Below are positions 1 to 5,248 of a DNA stretch of 9,036 nt, one piece after another. The notes beneath the pieces are model-generated. The model ran no database searches, was not told the origin of the DNA, and saw only the letters and a program-made list of their open reading frames with translations. Every line of letters starts with the position of its first letter. The first letter of the stretch is position 1. This DNA is from Nitrospinaceae bacterium (GTDB lineage: Bacteria; Nitrospinota; Nitrospinia; Nitrospinales; Nitrospinaceae): positions 1 to 9,036 of the forward strand of contig JAJDAX010000109.1 of NCBI GenBank assembly GCA_029261615.1. Reading direction: 5' to 3'. The position numbers and the translations under genes are program-made.

Positions 1-19
1 GGTGGTCCCCTGCGAGTAG

Positions 20-47
20 CTTGCCCTGAGCTTGTAGAAAGGGCAAG
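20..47. repeat. REP-like inverted repeat downstream of the response regulator gene
   Basis: Bases 20-27 (CTTGCCCT) are exactly complementary to bases 40-47 (AGGGCAAG), leaving a 12-base loop. The pairing extends three more bases outward if G-T pairs are allowed on the plus strand. The core CCCTGAGCTTGT-AGAAAGGG closely resembles the dispersed palindrome CCCTGAGCTTGTCGAAGGG, which I recall from many environmental bacterial genomes; that match is from memory. It lies about 78 bp past the stop of the leftward operon. There is no T-run next to it, so it would be a weak intrinsic terminator at best, but it could act as a transcript-end stem-loop. The rest of bases 1-124 is AT-rich and shows no gene. 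Confidence 0.6.
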
Positions 48-124
48 TTGGAAACCTGTTGGATTGCGCTCCAGCAAGATTATTTATTAATCATAATTCG
101 CCAGTTGGCCCCATCGCAAGGCGG

Positions 125-1504
125 CTAGTTCATGAGACCGTATTTTTTCATTTTATTGTGCAGACTTTTTCGGCTGATGCCCAGCCTGTCTGCCGTTTCC
201 TGCCGTTTCCATTTTTCCTGAACCAGTGCTTCATGGATCAGTTTTTTCTCTTCTACTGAAACCATGTCCTCCAGTGCGTCTTGTAGTTTAATATTTTTCC
301 CTCTGGCTTCTGTTTTGGCCTTCTCCCCCAGCGCCGGATAAACTTCCAGGAGATCCTGGTCAGTCAATACATTGTCGTAAGAGAGAACCATTCCCCGCTG
401 GATTACGTTTTCCAGTTCGCGAATATTTCCGGGCCAGGAATAGCGACCCAAAAGGGTCATTCCCTTGTCAGAAATTTTCTGGATTTGTTTGCCGAACTTT
501 TCATTGTAAAGTTCAAGGAAATGATTGACCAGAAGCGGGATGTCTTCCCTCCGTTCTCTAAGAGGGGGGACCTGGAACGAAACCACGTTCAGCCGGTAAA
601 ATAAATCCGCTCGAAACTCCTCGCGATCAACCGCTGCCTGCAAGTCTTTGTTGGTTGCGGCAATGACACGCGTGTCGACTTTGATGGACTCCTCACCGCC
701 GAGCCGCTCGATTTCCCTCTCCTGCAATGCTCTTAAAATTTTCATCTGTGTGGTGGCGGGCATATCCCCTATTTCATCGAGAAACAGGGTGCCGCCTTCA
801 GCCAGTTCAAATTTTCCGCGCTTCATTTTATGCGCACCAGTGAAGGCACCTTTTTCATGTCCGAAAAATTCAGCCTCCAGTAAATCGTGGGGAATGGCAG
901 CACAGTTGACTTTTACAAACGGTCCATTTCTCCTCGGGCTATTGTTGTGGATGCCTTGGGCAATCAGTTCCTTACCCGTTCCCGATTCGCCCAGAATTAA
1001 AACAGAAACCGCGCTGACCGACACCTGGCGGATTCGCTCATTGATTTCGTGAATCGACGGGCTTTCTCCCAGAATGGATTCCGTCTCAAACTTTTCTCCA
1101 AGGTCACTTTTCAGATCAAGAATTTCTGTCTGCAATTGCCATCGCTCAATCGCACGTCGGATAACCATGCGCATCTCGGTAATTTCAAAAGGTTTCGAAA
1201 AAAAATCAAAAACCCCTTCTTCGATTGCTCCCATGGCCAGATCACGAGTTGCAAATGCGGTCATCAGAATCACCACGATATCCGGATGCATTTCACGGAT
1301 CTTGCGGAAGGTTTCGAGTCCGTTCATTCCCGGCATGTTGTAATCCACCAGGGCCACCCCGCAACCGGGTTCATTCAAAAGTTTCAGGGCTTCCTCACCA
1401 CAGGCGGCAGTGGCAAAGGGATAGCCTTCTTTCTTCATCGCTTCGGACAGAAAAAAACGCATGCTGTCTTCATCGTCTACAATCAGAATACGTGGTGCTG
1501 CCAT
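125..1504 (-). CDS. NtrC-family sigma-54-dependent response regulator (PilR/AtoC-like)
   Basis: A 459-residue transcription activator that, when phosphorylated, opens sigma-54 promoters by ATP hydrolysis. Residues 1-120 are a receiver domain with acidic pocket D10/D11, phosphoacceptor D54, T82 and K104. Residues about 144-375 are the AAA+ domain: Walker A GESGTGKE at 172-179, the sigma-54 contact loop GAFTGA at 219-224, Walker B ending LDE at 242-244, and the arginine-finger region FRADLFYRL around 297-305. Residues about 417-459 are a Fis-type helix-turn-helix (RLGISRKSLHNKM). All catalytic residues are present and the length is normal. I chose the ATG at 1502-1504 because the receiver fold begins right there. 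A GTG at 1546 would add 14 residues and overlap the kinase gene by 26 bp. A weak GGAA lies 11 nt before the chosen ATG. It starts 16 nt after the kinase stop, so the two form a cognate pair. The family assignment is secure; PilR as opposed to another subfamily is inferred only from the neighbouring pilB. Confidence 0.95.
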   Translation of the reverse strand: MAAPRILIVDDEDSMRFFLSEAMKKEGYPFATAACGEEALKLLNEPGCGVALVDYNMPGMNGLETFRKIREMHPDIVVILMTAFATRDLAMGAIEEGVFDFFSKPFEITEMRMVIRRAIERWQLQTEILDLKSDLGEKFETESILGESPSIHEINERIRQVSVSAVSVLILGESGTGKELIAQGIHNNSPRRNGPFVKVNCAAIPHDLLEAEFFGHEKGAFTGAHKMKRGKFELAEGGTLFLDEIGDMPATTQMKILRALQEREIERLGGEESIKVDTRVIAATNKDLQAAVDREEFRADLFYRLNVVSFQVPPLRERREDIPLLVNHFLELYNEKFGKQIQKISDKGMTLLGRYSWPGNIRELENVIQRGMVLSYDNVLTDQDLLEVYPALGEKAKTEARGKNIKLQDALEDMVSVEEKKLIHEALVQEKWKRQETADRLGISRKSLHNKMKKYGLMN

Positions 1505-1520
1505 GGTTGTGCACGTTCCA

Positions 1521-3011
1521 TCAGGTGGATGAAGTGAGAGACGCACCGGCTACGTTCCAATTGGAGGTCACCGGAAGCTCCACGCAAAAGGAGTTCATTC
1601 CATTTTTACTTTCTAAATACAGTCGTCCCTTATAGGCGTTTACAATTTGACTTGTGATCGCAAGGCCCAGTCCGGTTCCGTCTTTTTTGGTGGTAAAGAA
1701 AGGGTCAAAAATACGCGTTGCCACCTTGGGATCCATGGGAGGCCCGCTATTGGCCACCCGCAGCAGAACACAATCCCCCGATTCAGCCGAGATGGTTTCG
1801 GCGCTGATTTCAACCTTTCCAGAATCATCCACCGCCTGAGCGGCATTTTGAAGCAGATTGAGCAGAACCTGCACCAGTTGTCGCTTTTCGCACTGGATGG
1901 GGGGTAGGTTTTCTTCCAGGTTTTGTTGCAGCGTTACCTTTTTATTGCTGGCGGTTAAATTGGCAAGCGTTACGGCTTGCGCGACCATTTCGCTTATTGA
2001 GCAAGGCCCCGGGGTGTACGCATCGGGTTGAGAGAAATCCAGTAAATGAGTCACTACGCCGTTTAACCGGTCGATCTCTTTGATCATGGTCTGGGTGTAG
2101 GTCCTTTCTGAAGCGCCATCTTCAAACGCTTCATCGAGTAACTGCGCCAGGCCCTTAATGGCCCCGAGTGGATTGCGCACCTCGTGTGCCATGCAGGCCG
2201 CGAGTGTTCCCATCGCCGCCAGTTTATCCGTCCGTTGCATTTGCTCTGTGATTTCCTGTGAGCGGGTCAGGTCTTTAAAAGTGATCGCGACCCCAAGGGT
2301 TTCTTCATTGAAGTCCTTGAGCAGGGTGGTGGTGAATGACAAGGTCACTGCCCTTCCATCAGATGTCTTAATGTCCAGTTTTCGACCAACGGTAACCGGC
2401 TGTCCTTGAAGGGTACGTGAAACCAGAGGCAGCAGATCTTCTTTCATTTGGACTGATGGTGACAAGGCTTCAAAAGATTTACCGATGAGCTCGTGAGCTT
2501 TCAATCCCAGGATCAATTCCGCACCGGGGTTGATCGAGGCAATGTGACCGGATTTTGACATCAGGACCCAACCCCAGGCCATGCTGTCCACCATGTTCTG
2601 CCTTATAGAAGTTAAGGCCATTCGAAATTCATTGCCTACTTTTCCCAAGTCTTCAAGGCCCGGGATATCTTCCGAAGAACTTTCCCAATCTCCTTTTGCT
2701 GTTTCCCTTGTGTTCCGGACCATTTGTTTGAGCGGTTTTAGAATTGCGTAGGCCACTCCCACGCCTGCCCCGAGTCCCAGCACAGAAAAAGCCAGGACCT
2801 CAATACGTATAAGACTCATGGCTTCTCGGACTGCTGATTTGGTTAAAACTTCGCCCCCAAGAAAATGTTCAACGATGATGAGTGCTATAAATCCGGAGGC
2901 GAACGCGGTCAGTCCAAACACAACCGGCAGGATCATCAGCAAACTGGGAGTCAGGCGTTTGGTGAAGAGGATCCGAATCCAGTTCTGGGATGGCGCTGGC
3001 TTATTGTTCAT
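1521..3011 (-). CDS. Two-TM HAMP-PAS sensor histidine kinase, partner of the NtrC-type regulator
   Basis: A 496-residue inner-membrane kinase that should autophosphorylate and pass phosphate to the regulator encoded just downstream. Two membrane helices lie at about 24-47 and 71-91, with only some 23 residues between them, so there is almost no periplasmic sensor. A HAMP-like linker (about 92-140) and one PAS domain (about 141-250) follow. The phosphoacceptor is H276 in the H-box MAHEVRNPLGAIKG. The N-box has N385 and N389, the G1 region reads VANSGPPM (N421 where many kinases have Asp), the F-box is FDPFFTTK (435-442) and the G2 box is GTGLGLAI (445-452). The ATG at 3011 is the only start codon between the pilB stop and the first TM helix; it has no clear ribosome binding site. 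The gene lies 54 nt after pilB in the same direction. Pseudomonas PilS has six TM segments, so PilS-like function is a context inference; AtoS/ZraS-like sensing is equally possible. Confidence 0.93.
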   Translation of the reverse strand: MNNKPAPSQNWIRILFTKRLTPSLLMILPVVFGLTAFASGFIALIIVEHFLGGEVLTKSAVREAMSLIRIEVLAFSVLGLGAGVGVAYAILKPLKQMVRNTRETAKGDWESSSEDIPGLEDLGKVGNEFRMALTSIRQNMVDSMAWGWVLMSKSGHIASINPGAELILGLKAHELIGKSFEALSPSVQMKEDLLPLVSRTLQGQPVTVGRKLDIKTSDGRAVTLSFTTTLLKDFNEETLGVAITFKDLTRSQEITEQMQRTDKLAAMGTLAACMAHEVRNPLGAIKGLAQLLDEAFEDGASERTYTQTMIKEIDRLNGVVTHLLDFSQPDAYTPGPCSISEMVAQAVTLANLTASNKKVTLQQNLEENLPPIQCEKRQLVQVLLNLLQNAAQAVDDSGKVEISAETISAESGDCVLLRVANSGPPMDPKVATRIFDPFFTTKKDGTGLGLAITSQIVNAYKGRLYLESKNGMNSFCVELPVTSNWNVAGASLTSST

Positions 3012-3065
3012 GTTGATGTGCCGGTCGAGGGAGGGGCTTGTTTTTCTGGATAACCCTTCCCGGTT

Positions 3066-4781
3066 TTAATTGACAAACGTTACACGGTCGAGTTCTTCGA
3101 GAGTGGTGATTCCCGCCAGGACCTTACTCAGTCCGTCATCACGCAGAGTTTCCATCTGCTGTGTTTCAATCGCCTTTTCGCGAATGGACATGGGCGGCGC
3201 TTTCTCTAAAATCAATTCCCGCATCGTATCGGTTACCACCAACACCTCAAAAATCCCAAGACGACCACTGTAACCGCTCTTGCGGCAGGACCGGCAACCT
3301 TGACCTCTATAAAGAGTCAAAGGTTCTTCCGGATGTTCGCCGGGATAAAGACGGGCCAATTCTTCAGGGCTGGCCTCATAACTTTCCTTGCAATGTTTGC
3401 AAATTTTTCGCACCAGACGTTGAGCCAGCACCCCCGAAAGGGAAGAAGCCAGAAGAAAAGGTTCGATCCCAAGATCCCCAAGGCGGGACAGGGCACCGGG
3501 GGCATCGTTAGTGTGGAGAGTACTGAAAACCAGATGACCTGTTAGCGCAGCTTGTATCGCAATTTCCGCAGTTTCCTGATCCCGGATTTCACCCACCATC
3601 ATGATGTCAGGGTCCTGACGCATCAGGGATCGCAGTCCTGTGGAAAAAGTGATATTGGCTTTAGGGTTGACTTGAGTTTGACGAATACCGTCGAGCCTGT
3701 ATTCCACCGGGTCTTCAATGGTTTTAATATTGACGTTGGGTTTGTTGAGCTGAGTCAACGCAGCGTAAAGGGTAGTTGTTTTCCCACTTCCAGTGGGTCC
3801 CGTGACTAAAATGACGCCATACGGGTTTTTCAGCATGGACTGGAATTTTTCCTGGCCCTGGTTCATCAACCCAAGGTCGTCCAGTTGCAACGTGAGTTTA
3901 CTGCGGTCGAGAATACGCAGGACCACGTTTTCGCCCCAGATGGTGGGGCAGGCTGAGACACGCATCTCAATTTCCTTTCCACCGACTTTCATGGAAAAAC
4001 CGCCGTCCTGTGGAGCCCGTGTTTCTGCGATGTCCATGTTTGCCATGACCTTGACCCGAGAGATCAATGCCGACTCCACACTCTTGGGAGGATTGGTGGC
4101 TTCAAACAAGACGCCGTCGATTCGGTATCTGATGCGCAAGGTATCTTCGCCAGGTTCGATGTGAATGTCGCTCGCGTTATCATCCAGTGCCTGCCGAATG
4201 ATTACTTCTACAAGCCTTGCAACCGGGGCGTCTGCATCCTGCCCCGCCAATGGCTTTGACCCGGGGGTTGAAACGGTGGACCGTGCTTTTTCCCGTCGCA
4301 TATCGGCCACTCCGAGACTTTTAACAGCAGCCTGAATGGAAGCGGCAACTCCATAGTATTCCTGGATACCCTTGTCGATATCTCCTTCGGACGTAATCAT
4401 CACGTCGACTTCCATACCCGCCTGAATCGTGACCTGATCAATTGCGAACAAGTTCAGGGGGTTGGCCATTGCCAATTGAAGTCGTCCATTTTTTATAGCG
4501 ATCGGCAATACCTTGTGTCGCCGGGCTACATTTTCTTTTACTTTGCTCAATGCATCCTGCCCTGCGTTCACGTCCTGCAAGTCGATAATAGGAACATTCA
4601 GCTGCTTGGAAAGGCTTTTCAGCAGTTCGTCTTCCGTCAGGTAATGTTTTTGAAGTAAAATCTTGCCAAGCTGAACCCCGGTTTTCTTCTGCTCGGCAAG
4701 GGCTTCCATCAATTGTTTTTCTGTGATGGCTCCGGCCTTGATGAGCACGTCACCCAGTTTTAATTTTTCCCGAATGGCCAT
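3066..4781 (-). CDS. pilB: PilB/GspE-family type IV pilus or type II secretion assembly ATPase
   Basis: A 571-residue cytoplasmic hexameric ATPase that powers extension of type IV pili or a type II secretion pseudopilus. The N-terminal MshEN/T2SSE_N region (about 7-145) has two 24-residue motifs at 8-31 and 37-60 separated by five residues, the layout of c-di-GMP-binding MshEN domains. The catalytic half holds Walker A GPTGSGKT (328-335), the Asp box TIEDPVEY (354-361), Walker B with D392 and E398 (DPDIMMVGEIRD) and the His box around H416-H423. A tetracysteine zinc site is formed by C461, C464, C496 and C499. The motifs and length are complete. The ATG at 4779-4781 starts seven residues before the first MshEN motif; an AGAGG lies 14 nt upstream, which is far. 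It is first in an operon with the kinase and regulator, which favours a pilus role, but no pilC, pilT, pilin or gsp gene is visible, so PilB, MshE and GspE cannot be separated firmly. Confidence 0.9.
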   Translation of the reverse strand: MAIREKLKLGDVLIKAGAITEKQLMEALAEQKKTGVQLGKILLQKHYLTEDELLKSLSKQLNVPIIDLQDVNAGQDALSKVKENVARRHKVLPIAIKNGRLQLAMANPLNLFAIDQVTIQAGMEVDVMITSEGDIDKGIQEYYGVAASIQAAVKSLGVADMRREKARSTVSTPGSKPLAGQDADAPVARLVEVIIRQALDDNASDIHIEPGEDTLRIRYRIDGVLFEATNPPKSVESALISRVKVMANMDIAETRAPQDGGFSMKVGGKEIEMRVSACPTIWGENVVLRILDRSKLTLQLDDLGLMNQGQEKFQSMLKNPYGVILVTGPTGSGKTTTLYAALTQLNKPNVNIKTIEDPVEYRLDGIRQTQVNPKANITFSTGLRSLMRQDPDIMMVGEIRDQETAEIAIQAALTGHLVFSTLHTNDAPGALSRLGDLGIEPFLLASSLSGVLAQRLVRKICKHCKESYEASPEELARLYPGEHPEEPLTLYRGQGCRSCRKSGYSGRLGIFEVLVVTDTMRELILEKAPPMSIREKAIETQQMETLRDDGLSKVLAGITTLEELDRVTFVN

Positions 4782-4832
4782 GATGATGTCGGGGACCTCT
4801 AAATAGTGGATTTCATTTTTGGGACTTAATAC

Positions 4833-4853
4833 GACCCATTTTCAAAACGGGTC
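4833..4853. promoter_or_regulatory. Imperfect 21-bp palindrome in the pilB leader
   Basis: Two 10-base arms, GACCCATTTT and AAAACGGGTC, flank a single central C. They are complementary at nine of ten positions, and the one mismatch becomes a G-U pair in RNA read from the minus strand. The element lies 52 nt upstream of the pilB start and inside its predicted transcript, about 75-95 nt after the proposed transcription start. It could be an operator for a dimeric regulator or an RNA hairpin. There is no T-run after it on the minus strand, so it is not a terminator. No known binding motif was recognised. Confidence 0.45.
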
Positions 4854-4864
4854 AGCACAAAAAG

Positions 4865-4929
4865 CATCGATAACCAACGATGTATTTTATGACGGGGAAT
4901 TTTCACCCATGAACACAGCATGATACATC
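4865..4929 (-). other. Additional inverted repeats in the pilB 5' leader
   Basis: Two further pairs lie between the proposed pilB transcription start and the palindrome. CATCG at 4865-4869 pairs with CGATG at 4878-4882 (8-base loop). GATGTAT at 4879-4885 pairs with ATACATC at 4923-4929 (37 bases between). The two share bases 4879-4882, so they would be alternative folds. The stems are short and may be chance in AT-rich DNA, but together they make the roughly 146-nt leader potentially structured. I compared it by eye with the c-di-GMP-I riboswitch and did not see its conserved core. Confidence 0.25.
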
Positions 4930-4933
4930 TAAA

Positions 4934-4962
4934 ACAATAAATTTCAAAGACTTAAAGGTCAA
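4934..4962 (-). promoter_or_regulatory. Sigma-70-like promoter for the pilB-kinase-regulator operon
   Basis: On the minus strand TTGACC (plus 4957-4962) is followed after exactly 17 bp by TATTGT (plus 4934-4939). This gives five of six matches to the -35 consensus, four of six to the -10 consensus, and ideal spacing in an AT-rich stretch. Transcription would begin near 4927, leaving a leader of about 146 nt. No -24/-12 sigma-54 site was seen on this strand, so the encoded NtrC-type activator probably does not drive its own operon from here. Confidence 0.55.
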
Positions 4963-5075
4963 GCGGCGAAAGAAAAAATGCTTAAATCCCTTTATAAAAT
5001 AAGGCGCTAGGAGTTGTCCCACCTGAAAAATTGGGGAGATCGGAAAACCCCCTATGGATTTCCAAAAATTTAAAA

Positions 5076-5104
5076 TTGATTCTCAGGGGGAGTGCCCCTA
5101 TTTT
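5076..5104 (+). promoter_or_regulatory. Sigma-70-like promoter for the orphan kinase, with a palindrome in its spacer
   Basis: TTGATT at 5076-5081 and TATTTT at 5099-5104 are 17 bp apart, each matching its consensus hexamer at four of six positions. The spacer holds the hairpin AGGGG (5085-5089), a 5-base loop, then CCCCT (5095-5099), which runs up to the -10 box. A protein bound there would block RNA polymerase, so it is a reasonable repressor operator. Transcription would begin near 5111, giving a leader of about 140-160 nt. Both hexamers are imperfect, so this is a candidate only. Confidence 0.4.
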
Positions 5105-5162
5105 AAAGATAGAACCCCGAGTAAGTCGAATGCTTCAATTCTCATTTTTTTTCAGGTTTCAT

Positions 5163-5178
5163 CAGGATAACAATCCTG
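5163..5178. repeat. Short inverted repeat in the orphan kinase leader
   Basis: CAGGAT at 5163-5168 and ATCCTG at 5173-5178 are exact complements around the 4-base loop AACA. The repeat lies between the candidate promoter and the terminator-like hairpin. It may be a small RNA stem or a half-site pair for a regulator; six paired bases are not enough to exclude chance. Confidence 0.3.
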
Positions 5179-5190
5179 TAAGTTGCTTGG

Positions 5191-5224
5191 GATATAAAGG
5201 GTTGAAGTCCCTTATCTGTTTTTT
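5191..5224 (+). terminator. Terminator-like hairpin with T6 run in the orphan kinase leader (possible attenuator)
   Basis: AAGGG at 5197-5201 pairs with CCCTT at 5209-5213 around a 7-base loop. The stem extends by GAT (5191-5193) with ATC (5214-5216) across a 3-base bulge. After TG, six T residues follow at 5219-5224. This is the shape of a weak intrinsic terminator, placed 24 nt before the first possible start codon and downstream of the proposed promoter. It might attenuate the kinase transcript or end a short leader RNA. The stem is short and only part of it is GC, so termination would be inefficient. Confidence 0.35.
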
Positions 5225-5248
5225 CATTCAAACTTTTAAATAACTGCT

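Larger units (their letters stand above)
4782..5248. other. Divergent intergenic region, no convincing gene
   Basis: This 467-bp AT-rich stretch separates the leftward pilB operon from the rightward kinase gene. It holds a candidate promoter in each direction, the pilB-leader palindrome, a cluster of short G and C runs between about 5033 and 5118 that can pair in several exclusive ways (5033-5036, 5048-5052, 5086-5090 and 5095-5098), a T8 run at 5145-5152, and a terminator-like hairpin at 5191-5224. A 70-codon open frame from a TTG at 5031 has no ribosome binding site, low-complexity composition and no recognisable domain, so I do not call it a gene. Confidence 0.7.

Noticed and set aside
1505..1546. 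GTG at 1546 as the start of the response regulator
   Set aside because: The extra 14 residues are not part of the receiver fold, and the ATG at 1504 begins exactly at the usual receiver N-terminus.
1049..1635. Plus-strand open frames antisense to the regulator gene
   Set aside because: They are shadows of a well-supported coding gene; their translations show no domain features.
4827..4837. TAATACGACCC resembles the start of a T7 RNA polymerase promoter
   Set aside because: Only the first nine bases match; the essential CACTATAG part is absent and nothing phage-like is nearby.
5002..5020. GGCGC...TTGTC as a sigma-54 promoter upstream of the orphan kinase
   Set aside because: The distance between GG and the downstream element is 11 instead of 10 bp and the -12 element lacks GC.
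5128..5152. Terminator made of GAAT/ATTC followed by T8
   Set aside because: The stem has only four AT-rich pairs, too weak to pause polymerase; the T-run alone is not enough.
5031..5243. A 70-codon open frame in the divergent intergenic region
   Set aside because: TTG start without ribosome binding site, no domain, composition like AT-rich intergenic DNA, and it overlaps the promoter and hairpin candidates.
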